Below are positions 1 through 10,422 of a DNA stretch of 58,631 nucleotides, piece by piece. The stretch covers positions 1 to 58,631 of the forward strand of contig JAIRKU010000004.1 of assembly GCA_031259945.1 (NCBI GenBank), read 5' to 3'. The stretch's first letter is position 1. Each line of letters starts with the position of its first letter. A program made the translations under genes and the position numbers. The notes under the pieces are model-generated. The model was not told where the DNA came from. It saw only the letters and a list, made by a program, of their open reading frames with translations, and did no database searches. The stretch comes from Mycoplasmataceae bacterium (GTDB lineage: Bacteria > Bacillota_I > Bacilli_A > Mycoplasmatales > Mycoplasmoidaceae).

Positions 1-251
1 TTAGAACATTGAATTTGATTGTAATAAGCATTAGTGCAATTAACTCGTATTCGAGCAATTAATTCATTTTCGCTAGGTGTTGTCTGAAATTGACCAAGAT
101 TTGTATTATTTGGTATATCGTTGGTTATCGGTATAGGCATAACATTACTATTAGTTGTATTAAGTGTTAATGATAAAGATGGTATCGTTACAACAGCAGG
201 TAATGCAATGCTACCAACAATCGGTAAAAGTAATTTACTAATTTTTAACAT
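1..251 (-). CDS. predicted secreted/surface protein, N-terminal part (runs off the window)
   Basis: The minus-strand reading frame starts with ATG at 251-249 and stays open to the window edge (83 whole codons). The N-terminus is typical of a signal peptide: MLKISK followed by a hydrophobic stretch (LLLPIVGSIALPAVV). After it comes a Ser/Thr/Asn/Pro-rich segment, as in mycoplasma surface proteins. A GGAG site lies about 10 bases before the ATG, and the start overlaps the stop of the upstream gene (ATGTTAA), so the two are co-translated. The family is not recognised. The export prediction is inference from the N-terminus. Confidence 0.7.
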   Translation of the reverse strand, partial: MLKISKLLLPIVGSIALPAVVTIPSLSLTLNTTNSNVMPIPITNDIPNNTNLGQFQTTPSENELIARIRVNCTNAYYNQIQCS

Positions 252-517
252 ATTTTTTTATTCTCCATCTCTTTAGCAAAATAAATACCTAATTTCTTTT
301 CTTTTGTTGGCGTTGATGAATTAAAAATAGCATATCCCGCTCCTATACCGCCGCCAATACCGACAGCTAGTGCGCATGCTACTAGTGCTATTTTAACTTT
401 ATTACGTCTTTTTCATATGCGATGTTGTTTAGACGTTAGCGCATTATTATGCGCATTAGAAAATTCACCATCTTCCCTACGAAATTTTAGCGACTCCGTT
501 TGATTTTTAGTTTTCAT
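245..517 (-). CDS. small single-pass membrane protein, 90 aa
   Basis: The frame runs from ATG 517-515 to TAA 247-245, with an AAAGGAG ribosome site 6-7 bases upstream. A charged N-terminal half (about 40 residues, one Trp encoded by TGA) is followed by a glycine-rich hydrophobic segment at about residues 42-65 (ALVACALAVGIGGGIGAGYA) and a short lysine-rich tail. This suggests one membrane span with a cytoplasmic N-terminus. It overlaps the start of the secreted-protein gene, so both form one operon read from the right. No family was recognised, so the function is unknown. Confidence 0.7.
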
Positions 518-553
518 TTTTTTCTCCTTTGTGAAAATGATCAACTAGACACG

Positions 554-593
554 AAAAAAGCAAGAACTAGCGAATGCTAAATTCTTGCTTTTA
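554..593 (-). terminator. terminator/attenuator-like hairpin in the leader of the minus-strand surface-protein operon
   Basis: An 11-bp perfect stem (AAAAGCAAGAA at 556-566, its complement at 582-592) closes a 15-base loop. Read on the minus strand, the stem is followed by six T (the A-run at 554-559), so it is a good intrinsic terminator in that direction. It sits only about 37 bases before the ATG of the minus-strand operon, upstream of its GGAG site. It may therefore attenuate that operon rather than end another gene. Confidence 0.6.
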
Positions 594-626
594 AGAAAAA
601 CTAAAGCGTCAAGAGCAACTAAGTTG

Positions 627-650
627 CTCTCTCTCTCTCTCTCTCTCTCT
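627..650. repeat. (CT)12 / (GA)12 dinucleotide microsatellite
   Basis: Twelve perfect CT units lie immediately after a small hairpin (AGAGCAAC at 612-619, GTTGCTCT at 623-630). They lie upstream of the minus-strand operon, where they read (GA)12. An outer inverted repeat (GATCAAC near 539-546, GTTGATC at 654-660) brackets hairpins and repeat. Perfect dinucleotide runs of this length are prone to slippage. Confidence 0.9.
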
Positions 651-784
651 TGTGTTGATCATGTTAAAATTAATGTAATACTTATACAACAAATTACAAA
701 CAATATAGAAATTATTTTTGTCATTCAATTAATTTTTAATCCAAGATTCAAAGTAAATCCCAATTAATAACTAGAAACTATAGA

Positions 785-790
785 TATAAT
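785..790 (+). promoter_or_regulatory. -10 box for ybeY (apparent leaderless start)
   Basis: A perfect TATAAT ends 8 bases before the ybeY ATG. There is no Shine-Dalgarno between them, so transcription would begin at or within a base or two of the start codon. Confidence 0.5.
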
Positions 791-798
791 TTATCCCA

Positions 799-1224
799 AT
801 GAAATTTACTATATCTGATCCATTCAATTTTATTAACATAAAACAAAGAAAAATATTCAAGCGGGCTAATATTTGTCTAAAAAAATTGCAACCTAATAAT
901 TATTTTTATGATGTTAATATCACCAATGATAAAGCAATTAAAAAAATTAATTTTAAGTATCGACATCAAAACAAAACTACTGACGTTTTAAGTTTTGCAA
1001 TGCATGAAAATAATAAAATTAAGACGCCATTACTTGGTGAAATTTTTATTAATTATCAACAAGCACAACGACAAGCAAACGTATCAAATGAATATGAATT
1101 AACTTTATTGTTTATTCATGGTGTATTACATTTACTAGGTTATGATCATCATAATAAAAATGCAAAAAAAAGAATGTTTGATTTACAAAATAAGATAATT
1201 AAACAATTAAAACTAGTGGGATAA
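799..1224 (+). CDS. ybeY: endoribonuclease YbeY (16S rRNA maturation)
   Basis: This 141-residue protein carries the family zinc-binding motif H-x3-H-x5-H at about H107, H111 and H117 (HGVLHLLGYDHH). It also has the conserved TDVLSF block near residue 61. YbeY is a single-strand-specific metallo-RNase that takes part in 16S rRNA 3'-end processing and 70S quality control. The length matches the family. It heads the block ybeY-dgkA-era-recO, an arrangement common in Firmicutes and Mollicutes. The ATG is preceded by TATAAT at 785 rather than a ribosome site. Confidence 0.95.
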   Translation: MKFTISDPFNFINIKQRKIFKRANICLKKLQPNNYFYDVNITNDKAIKKINFKYRHQNKTTDVLSFAMHENNKIKTPLLGEIFINYQQAQRQANVSNEYELTLLFIHGVLHLLGYDHHNKNAKKRMFDLQNKIIKQLKLVG

Positions 1225-1231
1225 TGAAACT

Positions 1232-1612
1232 ATGGAAAAAAAGAAAACAAAATGAACTTGATTAAAGAAGTTCGGTTATGCCTTTAGGGGCTTATTTACT
1301 TCAATTAAAGAAGAAATGTCGTTAGTAGTTCATCTAATAATAGGTTTGATTGTTTTAGTAGTTGCTGCTTTATTACATAAACAAATGCAACCGCTAGATT
1401 GGGCTGTAATTGTTTTGGTCATTGGTGTCGTCATCGGCATGGAATTATTAAATACAGCTATTGAAAATTTAGTAGATATTGTTGCTTTCAAATATAACTA
1501 TAACGCTAAGAAGATTAAGGATATTTCAGCAGCTGCCACCTTAGTATTAACTATTACTTCGATAGTTGTTGGATTAATTATTTTTATTCCAAAAATTATT
1601 GCAATATTTTAA
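1232..1612 (+). CDS. dgkA: diacylglycerol / undecaprenol kinase
   Basis: The frame from ATG 1232 gives 126 residues. Near the N-terminus, tryptophans encoded by TGA lie in the amphipathic segment [14 protein letters not shown], so a search stopping at TGA would miss the start. Three membrane helices follow. The hallmark motif [12 protein letters not shown] is at about residues 71-82, with [10 protein letters not shown] after it. The family phosphorylates diacylglycerol or undecaprenol at the membrane. In a wall-less organism the likely role is lipid turnover, but this is inference. It lies 7 bases after ybeY and 5 bases before era. Confidence 0.93.
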
Positions 1613-1617
1613 TTGAT

Positions 1618-2496
1618 ATGCGTAATGGATATGTTTCAATTACTGGAAAACCTAATGTTGGGAAATCAACATTAATTAATGCATTTTTAAAATATCATGT
1701 CGCCATTACTTCACCTAAACCACAAACTACGCGTAACCAAATTCGTGCAATCTATCAAACAGCAGATTGTAAGATTGCTTTCATTGATACTCCCGGCTGA
1801 CACGAACCAAAATTTAAATTAGATTTATTTCTTAATTCCGAAATTAAAAATAGTTATAAAGTTGCTGATGTCATATTGTTGTTAATAGATTTAACTAGGC
1901 TAATTGACGATGAGGATAGAAAAGTTATAGAGACCATTAATAAGTTTAATCTCACCAATGTCATCCTAGTATTAACAAAAAAAGATATTTCTAGCCCCAA
2001 AAAAATTAATGAATATACTCAACAGTTGGCAAAAATGATTAATCCATTGGATACAATTGCTATTTCAAGCAAGAAAAACTTAAGCTTGGATCAGTTAATT
2101 AAGACTATTTCTTTACATTTGCCAATTGAAGAGCAAACATTGATGGTTGAAGAAAATGATAATAAAACTATTAGTGAAATTATTCGTCAGCAAGTTATTT
2201 TTAATACTAGGCAGGAATTACCTTATGCTTCAACCGTGGTAATCGAACTTAATAATTATGACGAATTTACCAATACTCTAAATGTTCAAGCAACCATCGT
2301 CGTTGAAAAAGAATCACAAAAACCGATTTTAATTGGTAAGAACGGTTCAATGATTAAAAAGATTGGTATCATGGCTCGTAAAGATCTAATGAATATTTAT
2401 AGTTCTAAAATAAATTTAAAATTATTTGTCAAAGTTGAAAAAGATTGAAGAAATAATGAAAAATTTTTAAAAGACATCGGCTATAGTAATAAATAG
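1618..2496 (+). CDS. era: GTPase Era (30S ribosome assembly)
   Basis: The protein has 292 residues, close to the family norm. The P-loop GKPNVGKST is at about residues 10-18. G3 is DTPGW with its Trp encoded by TGA, G4 is TKKD, and a C-terminal KH domain contains [12 protein letters not shown]. Era binds the 3' end of 16S rRNA and helps 30S maturation, in keeping with ybeY two genes upstream. The frame ends at TAG 2494-2496, and recO starts two bases later. Confidence 0.96.
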
Positions 2497-2498
2497 TT

Positions 2499-3203
2499 AT
2501 GGCAGAAACAATTTATCAGGGTTATGTAATTAACAGAATACCTTTTCAAATTTTTGACGAAATTGTAACTTTTTTAATTTCCGCAGGTCAAAAGATACCT
2601 TGTATGTCTAGAGGCAGTCGAAGACTGATTTCTAAAAATGCTCGTAACTTATTTATCGGTAGTTATGTTGAATTACAAATTTTTCAAAGCACAAGAGAAG
2701 ATAAGTTAAGTAAATTAAAAAAAGTAGTAGCTATTAAGGCGGCAGATTGAAATTATGAAAATAATGAAGCTTTTAATTTACTTAATGAGTGTATCGTGTT
2801 GATCAACGTTCAAAATCAAAATATTTTTTCATTCTATAAAGAAAGTTTACAAATGATTTTAGACCAGACATACAATGATAAAATCATGGTTTTAATAATC
2901 ATGCGCAAATTTTTTGCGCTGTCTGGTGGACATTTGGAAGTTAATAAATGTATTAAGTGTGGTAATAATAAGCTTAAAACAATTTCGTTTAAAGAACACG
3001 GTATGTTGTGTAATTTATGCTTTAATTCTAAAAGAGATAAATATTACGAGTTGCCTATTTCTAAAGCCATTCATTATTTATTTAATGATCAATATAGTCA
3101 ATTAACTCAATATTTTCATGAAATTGATTTTTTAATTAAAATATTGAAAATTTATATAGAAGATATGTTAGGAATCAAAATTAAGACATTAATTAAATAT
3201 TAA
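2499..3203 (+). CDS. recO: DNA repair protein RecO
   Basis: The 234-residue frame has one internal TGA Trp codon at 2748. The N-terminal OB-fold region ([18 protein letters not shown], then a basic RGSRR segment) is followed by a helical domain. A four-cysteine zinc-binding segment of the pattern C-x2-C...C-x2-C (CIKCG, then CNLC) lies in the C-terminal half. RecO loads RecA in RecFOR recombination repair. Its position directly after era is a well-known synteny. Confidence 0.9.
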
Positions 3204-3210
3204 TAATTAT

Positions 3211-3216
3211 TATAAT
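3211..3216 (+). promoter_or_regulatory. -10 box for glyS
   Basis: A perfect TATAAT ends 6 bases before the glyS ATG at 3223. A GAGGA also falls between them but is too close to the ATG to act as a normal ribosome site, so a leaderless transcript is plausible. Confidence 0.45.
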
Positions 3217-3222
3217 GAGGAC

Positions 3223-4614
3223 ATGAAATCGGTAAAAAATAACCACATGGCTCAAGAGAAAATTGTTAATTTTCTTAAAACTTATGGTTTTATTTTTCCT
3301 AGTTCAGAGATTTATGGTGGGTTAGCAAACGCATGGGATTATGGACCATTAGGCATTTTGCTAAAAAAAAATATTAAAGATCTATGATGAAGGACTTTTA
3401 TCATTAAAGATTCGCAAGCTGTCGGAATAGATTCTTCAATAATTGTAAATCCTAATATTTGAAAAGCTAGTGGTCATATCGGTAGCTTTAGTGATCCGCT
3501 CATAGAGTGCAAAAATTGTCACAATCGTTTTCGAGCAGATAAATTAATTGAAGAAAATTTAAGTGATGTTCAAATTACCGAACAAACAGATTTTAAAATT
3601 TTGGAAGGAATAATTGCTAAGAACCAAATAAAATGCCCGGTTTGTGGCAAAATGAGTTGAACACCGATTCGTCACTTTAATTTGATGTTTAAAGTAAATC
3701 AAGGAATTGTAGACGATAACACTCAAATAAATTATTTACGACCAGAAACTGCTCAGGGTATTTTTGTTAATTTTGCTAATGTTCAACGCACGATGAGATT
3801 GAAGCTACCATTTGCAATTGGACAAATTGGTAAATCATTTCGTAATGAAATTACTCCTGGGAATTTCATTTTTCGTACACGTGAATTTGAACAAATGGAG
3901 TTAGAATATTTTGTTTATCCCAAACAAGCTGATGAAATTTTTACCAATCAATTAGATAAAATTAAAAAATTTTTATATGAAACTTTAGAATTAAATAAAT
4001 CAAATATACGCCTACGCGAGCATGATAAGAAAGAATTGTCACATTATGCAAAGAAAACTATTGATATTGAGTATAGTTTTCCACATGGTTGAAAAGAATT
4101 GTGGGGGATCGCCAACCGTACAGACTACGATTTAAAATCACATATAGAGCACTCTAAAGCGAATCTTTGATATTTAGATCCATCCACATCAGAAAAAGTT
4201 ATTCCTTACGTAATTGAACCTTCTGTAGGTGTGGAGAGATTGTTATATGCTATTATTGTTGACAAATATGTAGTTGAAGAATTAGAAAATAACGAAACGC
4301 GTGAAGTTTTACATTTACCATATAAGTTAGCTCCTTACAAAATTGCAATATTACCACTTGTTAACAAATTAAATGCCCATGCGCGTAATGTTTTTGATGT
4401 GCTAATTGATAATGGGATTGAAGCTATTTATGATACGAGTGGTTCAATTGGGAAACGCTATCGACGTCAAGATGCAATCGGTACACCGTTTTGTGTAACA
4501 TACGACTTTGAAACTGATAACGACCAAAGGGTTACGATTCGTTATCGTGATTCCATGAAGCAAGAACGAGTCGCTATCAAAGATTTAAAAAGCTTTTTAG
4601 ACAGTCATGCTTAG
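3223..4614 (+). CDS. glyS: glycyl-tRNA synthetase (single-chain class II)
   Basis: The 463-residue protein is of the alpha2 (eukaryote/Mollicute-like) type. It begins with a [12 protein letters not shown] segment. Zinc-binding cysteine pairs follow (CKNC around residue 95 and CPVC around residue 138). Class II motif 2 (FRNEITP and [13 protein letters not shown]) and motif 3 ([12 protein letters not shown], around residues 328-340) are intact, and an anticodon-binding domain makes up the last 110 residues. Several Trp codons are TGA. It charges tRNA-Gly. An in-frame ATG at 3247 is an alternative start. The 3' end overlaps dnaG by 8 bases. Confidence 0.96.
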
Positions 4615-6658
4615 TCTACCTAATCTTAAAATTATTCGAGAAATTCAAAATAAAGCTGATATTGTCGCTGTTATTTCTAATTTTATTAAATTGAATCGTC
4701 GTGGGAATAATTACATCGGTTTATGTCCTTTTCATCCAGATAAAAATCCTTCTTTAGTTGTTTCACCAAAAAAAAGAATATTCAAATGTTTTGTATGTAA
4801 TGCCAAAGGTAATGTTTTTGGTTTTGTGCAACAATATCAAAAAATTCCTTTTATGGAAGCTGTTAGAGTTGTAGCCAAATTAATTGGTTACGATGATGCT
4901 AAATTAACTTTTGTTTCTAGCGACACTTACTTAGATCCAAAAGTTAGGCGCTTACTAGATTTAAATAAACAGGTTGGCTTATGGTATGAAGGATTCTTGC
5001 GTAATCCTGAAAACAAAGACAAATTAATGTATCTCCATCAGCGTGGCTTAGATAACGCCATTATTAAAGAATTTGGTTTTGGTTATGCACCTCGTCAAAA
5101 TGATTTAATTTATCGGATGGCTACAAATGCTAATGGAATCTTTGGAAACACACGTAGTAAAGAATTAATTTGAAGCGATAAAGAATTACTAGACGTTGGC
5201 TTGATTAACATTAATCAAAATGGAACAATATTTGATTTTTTTACTGATCGAATAATGATTCCAATTCATGATAATAACGGATATTTAGCGGGATTTAGTG
5301 GTCGAGTATTGAAAAATGTTGAGCCCAAATATTTAAATACTGGCGAAACTAAATTATTTTCAAAAAGTAACATATTATTCAACTATTACAAAGCAAAACA
5401 ATTTGTTGATGACAAAATTATTATTGTTGAAGGTTTTATGGACGCCATTACTTACGTTAGGGCGGGACATAAAAACGTTGTAGCAACTATGGGAATAGCA
5501 CTAACCGATGAACATTTAACAGCTTTACATTTTTTCAACAAACTTAATGTAGTTATTCTGTCATTTGATAATGATGCCGCAGGAGTTATGGCAACCATAG
5601 CAAATGGTCAAAAACTTATGGAAAATGATTTTAATGTTTATGTTGTTGCTCCATATGACAAAAATATCAAAGATGTTGATGAATTAAGTCAACGAAACGG
5701 TAAAGAAGCTATTCAAAATATTTTAGATGAAAGAATTGATTTCGCTACTTTTATGATTAATACGGAATTTGCTTCTAAGAAACCGTTAGACGAAATCCAA
5801 AAATCAGTTAATAAAATAATTAGTCAAATGATTAACTTCGGTTCTAATTCTTTATTATTACGTCAAAAGCATTTGAAACTATTATCGGAAAAATCAGGTT
5901 TAGCTTTTGAAGACTTAAAATCTAAGTTTGAATATGATTTTACCCAAATTAATCAATTATCACAAAATCAAAAAATTTACTCTAAATATATGCCTACTAA
6001 ACCAGATAACGATGTAGGATTACCCAAAACTTTTATAGAAACAGAAGAGATTATTAAAGAAAAAGAAAACAACAATATAGTCTCTGGTAAATTTTATGAT
6101 GCATTAGTCGAAGAACAATTAGCATTAAAAAAAAGACTATCGCAGGGATATGACAAATTAATTTTAGCAATTATGAATAATTCCGATAAATCGTTTAATT
6201 TTTTAAAAGATCTTAATATTAGACAAACTGATTATGAATTTATTGAGCAAGAATATATTTTTAAAAGCATTGATTATATGAGCATCAAAGGTGACAAACC
6301 AGATGAGAAAAAATTAGGAGAATTTCTTGTTGAGCAATCTAAAGGAGATAACGCTATTGCGAATAATTACAAAAAGGCTTATGCTTATTTGCAACGTTTA
6401 ATTGAGAAACCAATTTATTTAAATTTTGAAAAAAAATTATTATCAGATAAATATGAAGAACGATTAAAAATAGTCAATGATATTAAGGCTCAAAAGTATG
6501 AATTAATTATGAAATCTAAAACCTTAGAAATGTGACAATTAAAAAAACAAGATAATACAAAAAATAAAAATAAAATCAATAAATTACTTTCAGACATCAG
6601 CGATATAAAACAAAACTTTAGGCAATGACAAAAACAAAGTAAAATAACAAAGGGGTAA
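4607..6658 (+). CDS. dnaG: DNA primase
   Basis: The 683-residue protein has the CHC2 zinc finger at C40, H43, C61 and C64. It also has a central Toprim domain with the catalytic Glu in VEGFMDA at about residue 275 and the DND pair in SFDNDAAG at about residues 321-323. A long C-terminal helicase-interaction region follows and is longer than in many primases. The enzyme makes RNA primers at the replication fork. The start lies inside glyS, and deoD begins four bases after the TAA. Two TGA Trp codons (5171 and 6533) interrupt standard-code reading. Confidence 0.96.
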
Positions 6659-6661
6659 AAT

Positions 6662-7381
6662 ATGACACCACATAATAAAGCTAAATTAAATGACATTGCT
6701 AAAGTTGTCTTAATGCCTGGAGACCCATTGCGGGCTAAATGGATTGCTGAAAATTTTCTTAAATCTGCTAAGTTAGTAAATGACGTTAGAGGTATGTTTG
6801 CTTATACGGGAACGTATAAGAACAAAAAAATTACTGTTATGGCGCACGGTATGGGCATGCCGTCTATTGGCATATATTCTTATGAGCTATTCAAATTTTA
6901 TAATGTTAATACTATCATCCGTGTTGGTTCAGCCGGAGCTTTTGCTAAAACCATAAAATTAGGCGATGTGATTATTGCCAAAGAAGCTTTTAGTGAATCT
7001 ATCTATGCCAAAGATGTGGGTGTTAAAGTGCCTAGCAGTAAAATTTTAAAGGCTTCTAATAGAATATTAAATGTATGTTTAGCAACAACTCAACAAATGA
7101 AAATAAAACCGCATGTAGGTAAAGTGTTGTGCGAAGATGTATTTTATTCAGCGACACCATGACAAAAGCGTATGCATTTGTCAGCTAATCTTATTGCTGT
7201 GGAAATGGAAGCTTTTGCGCTTTATGCTAATGCTATTAAGTTAAAGAAACAAGCGCTTTGTTTATTAACTGTAAGCGATTCGTTTGTTAATAAACAATCA
7301 ATGACACCAATTCAACGTCAGACATCTTTTAAAGATATGATTACATTAGCTTTGGAAACTGCTGTGAAAATTCTTAAGTAA
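6662..7381 (+). CDS. deoD: purine nucleoside phosphorylase, DeoD type
   Basis: The 239-residue protein has the hexameric PNP features. These are the phosphate-binding loop MPGDPLRA near residues 18-25, the IIRVGSAGAF segment, and the nucleoside-contact motif VEMEAFALY near residue 180. It splits purine nucleosides to base and (deoxy)ribose-1-phosphate and is central to nucleotide salvage in Mollicutes. AGGGG just before the ATG is the ribosome site, and the spacing to dnaG suggests co-transcription. Trp in ATPW is encoded by TGA at 7160. Confidence 0.95.
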
Positions 7382-7405
7382 ATTTATTTTGTAGTAGAAG
7401 AATGT

Positions 7406-10111
7406 ATGGATTATAAAAATACTTTAAATATCTTAAAAACAGATTTTGAGATGAAAGGAAATCTTTCCAAAAAAGAACCTTTAGTTCAACAATGATGATT
7501 AGAGCAAAATATTTATCAAAAAATATTAGAACAAAATAAAGCTGGCAAACAATGAATATTACATGATGGTCCACCATATGCTAATGGCAATATTCATGTT
7601 GGTCATGCTTTAAATAAAATAATTAAGGATGTTATTGTACGTTATCGTAATATGCAAGGTTATTATTCCGAATATATTCCTGGATGGGATACGCACGGTT
7701 TACCAATTGAGCATGCATTACTATTAACTGGTGAAAACAAAGATCCAAAACTAAGTGTTGCACAGAAACGTAACAATTGTCAACGTTTTGCTGATAAATA
7801 TATTAACTTACAAAAACAGCAGTTTGCCAAACTAGGACTTGCAACAGATTTTAAAAATACTTATGTAACTTATGATAATGATTATGAAAATCGCCAATTA
7901 CAATTATTATTAGAAGCATTTAAACAACACCTTATTTATCAAGACTTAAAACCAGTCTATTGATCATGGTCTAGCAAATCTGCTCTGGCAGATGCAGAAG
8001 TAGAATATCGTGATATTAAGTCCCCAAGCATTTATGTTGCTTTTAGTGTTAGTGATGGTAAAAACATACTTCATGAAAACGATCAAATCGTTATTTGAAC
8101 TACGACACCATGGACCATTCCGTGTAATTTGGCCATTGCAGTTAACCCTAAATTTAATTATGTACGAGTTCAAGTAGAACAAAATGTTTTTGTTGTTTCG
8201 CAGCAAAGAGTGGTAGAAATTGCAAAAATTTTAGACTGAAAAAATTATAAAATTTTAGATGAAATTCCTGGAACTAAATTAGAAAATATTCAATATCGTC
8301 ATCCTCTATATGACAGAATTTCGCCTATTATTTTAGCTGCATATGTTTCCAATGAAGATGGCACGGGATTAGTGCATAACGCCCCGGGTTTTGGCGAGGA
8401 TGATTATCTAGCGTGTAAGCGTTATGGTATCAATCCATTTTCACCAATTGATGATTATGGTAAATTCACTAATGAAATTAGTGATAAAGATATTGTCGGG
8501 ATATTTTACGATACTGCTAATAAAATTATTTCTGATAAACTAGACAAAGCTAAAGCCTTATTAAAATTAAGTTTTATTACGCATACAGCAGCTCATGATT
8601 GAAGAACTAAAAAGCCTGTAATTTATCGTGCCACAAAACAATGATTTATTGATATCAAGAAAATTCAACATAAAATTCTTGCTGCTTTAAAAAATGTTAA
8701 ATTTAATAATGAGCAAAACCGTAAACATATGGAGGACATGATGAAAAACCGTGTTGAATGGTGCATTAGTCGTCAACGTGTTTGAGGTGTACCTATCCCG
8801 ATAATTTTTGATGAACACGACGAACCTATCATGGATTTTGATTTAATCAAACATGTTATCGAAATCTTACACTGTGAATCTTCAAACGCTTGATTTGACA
8901 AACCGGTTGATTATTTTTTGTTAGATAAATATAAAGATGGTCGAAAGTATCGCAAAGAGACAGACATCATGGACGTTTGATTTGATTCTGGGACATCGTT
9001 TACTTTACTAAAATCATTCGGGCTCAATTATCCTGCACAACTATATTTTGAAGGCAACGATCAATATCGAGGTTGATTTAATTCTTCTTTAATTAATGGT
9101 GTGATTTATTCTGGTGAATCGCCATATCTATTTTTATTAAGCCATGGCATGGTGCTTGACGAACAAGGACGAAAAATGTCTAAGTCGATTGGTAATGTAG
9201 TTGACCCACTTATTGTTTGTGAAAAATTTGGTGCCGATATTTTAAGATTATGGGCAACTAATTCAAACTTTGAAGATGATATGAGAATTTCTGATAATAT
9301 TCTGAATCAAATTGCTGAAATTTATCGACGCATTAGAAATACATTATTTCGATTTTGCTTAGCCAATATTTCAGACTTTGATTTTGAGATAGATCAAAAT
9401 TTCAACTTTGATAATGTGGATAGTTTTGTCTTAACAAAACTACAAAATAATATTACTAAAATTAATGCTCATTACGAAAAGTATCAATTCAGTAATATCA
9501 TCAAAATTATTAGCAACCATGTAATTGAATTATCGGCTTGGTACTTTGATCTTATTAAAGATACCTTATATTGCGAAGCAAAGAATAACCCAAGAAGGCG
9601 TTGTATTCAAACTGTTTTATATACAATTGTTAAGTCATATTTAATTTTATTAACACCAATAATTCCGCATACATGTGAGGAAGTTTATAAATTCATCAAA
9701 GTAGAAAAAAAATATGAATCTGTATGTTTGGAACATTGAAACAATGAAATCACAGTTCCTTTCACTAAAGAAGATGAACAAAAATGGTTATATTTTCATT
9801 CACTAAAAGATGTTGTATATGCTGAATTAGAAATTTTACGTAATACTAAATTAATAAATAAAAATAACCAAGCGTTCGTAGAACTTTATCTTAATAATCA
9901 TAATTTATATCATTTTAAAGAAGAAGATTTGGCTCGATATTTAAATGTTGCCAAGGTTAAAATTATAGATACGGATAATGATAAAATTGTGGCTAAAGTA
10001 AGTGATGCTAAATTTATTAAGTGTGAACGTTGCTGGAATTATTATGAACCAGAAAAAATGTACGATGAACACATTTGTACAAGGTGCCATAAAGTATTGG
10101 TAGAAAATTAG
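7406..10111 (+). CDS. ileS: isoleucyl-tRNA synthetase
   Basis: At 901 residues this is a full-length class Ia synthetase. The HIGH-like motif HVGH lies at about residues 64-67 within [16 protein letters not shown]. The editing-domain signature TTPWTIP (here with TGA-coded Trp) and KMSKS at about 590-594 are present. A C-terminal zinc finger has cysteines at about 873, 876, 891 and 894. The start at ATG 7406 is chosen because the alternative ATG at 7402 runs into a stop. The last codons (VLVEN, TAG) form the left arm of an 18-bp direct repeat flanking an inserted element, so the original stop was probably TAA. Confidence 0.96.
10093..10110 (+). repeat. direct repeat, left copy (putative target-site duplication)
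   Basis: The 18 bases AGTATTGGTAGAAAATTA at the end of ileS recur with one mismatch at 10376-10393. The two copies lie immediately outside the inverted-repeat element between them. This is what an insertion that duplicates its target would leave. Confidence 0.75.
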
Positions 10112-10375
10112 GTAACTATTCACCGGAAATAATTTAAACCATAGGCTTACTTAGATTTTTGTAAAAATTTGATAAATTATATATTTTACAAATTTGGTAA
10201 AAAGTGATCAAATTCACAAAAAATCTGATTTTTTTTAAAAAATTAAAAAATATTTTTGACATCATTCTTAGATGCTTTTTTATCTATGAAAACTGAATGA
10301 AGCATTGATTTTTCAGCATCGTGTGTGTGTGTGTGTGTGTGTGTGTGGACGCAAACAAACCCGGAGAATAGTTAC
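10112..10375. mobile_element. small non-coding inverted-repeat element (MITE-like), copy A
   Basis: The 264-base segment begins GTAACTATTCACCGG and ends with its complement CCGGAGAATAGTTAC (14 of 15 positions pair). It is flanked by an 18-bp direct repeat. It contains no ORF of note, an inner inverted repeat (GATGCT at 10271, AGCATC at 10315) and a (GT)13 run. The first 34 bases recur identically at 58514. Terminal inverted repeats plus a target duplication indicate a non-autonomous mobile element. The transposase that would move it is not in this window. It separates ileS from the exporter genes that originally lay about 30 bases downstream. Confidence 0.7.
10321..10347. repeat. (GT)13 dinucleotide microsatellite
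   Basis: Thirteen perfect GT units plus one G lie inside the inverted-repeat element, about 75 bases before the likely -10 box of the exporter permease gene. The run is slippage-prone. Confidence 0.9.
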
Positions 10376-10393
10376 AGTATTAGTAGAAAATTA
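10376..10393 (+). repeat. direct repeat, right copy
   Basis: AGTATTAGTAGAAAATTA matches 10093-10110 at 17 of 18 bases and abuts the right inverted repeat of the element. It is followed by the A that would restore the original ileS TAA stop. Confidence 0.75.
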
Positions 10394-10406
10394 ATTTAAA
10401 TAAATA

Positions 10407-10412
10407 TATAAT
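10407..10412 (+). promoter_or_regulatory. -10 box for the exporter operon
   Basis: TATAAT ends 10 bases before the GTG at 10423 and no ribosome site intervenes. This fits a leaderless GTG start. It would give the exporter genes their own promoter downstream of the inserted element. Confidence 0.45.
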
Positions 10413-10422
10413 TTCTTCCAAC

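Noticed and set aside
585-767. Open frame of 60 codons across the CT repeat
   Set aside because: Its Leu-Ser run is just the translation of the (CT)12 microsatellite, it spans a hairpin, and it has no ribosome site or family resemblance.
7964-8206. Minus-strand open frame inside ileS
   Set aside because: The plus-strand frame there is the ileS editing domain once TGA is read as Trp; the apparent gap in ileS is only the genetic code.
10112-10150. The repeated GTAACTATTCACCGG block as a shared transcription terminator of ileS and pgk
   Set aside because: The block has no local stem followed by T. Its complement lies 250 bases away, and flanking direct repeats are better explained by insertion.
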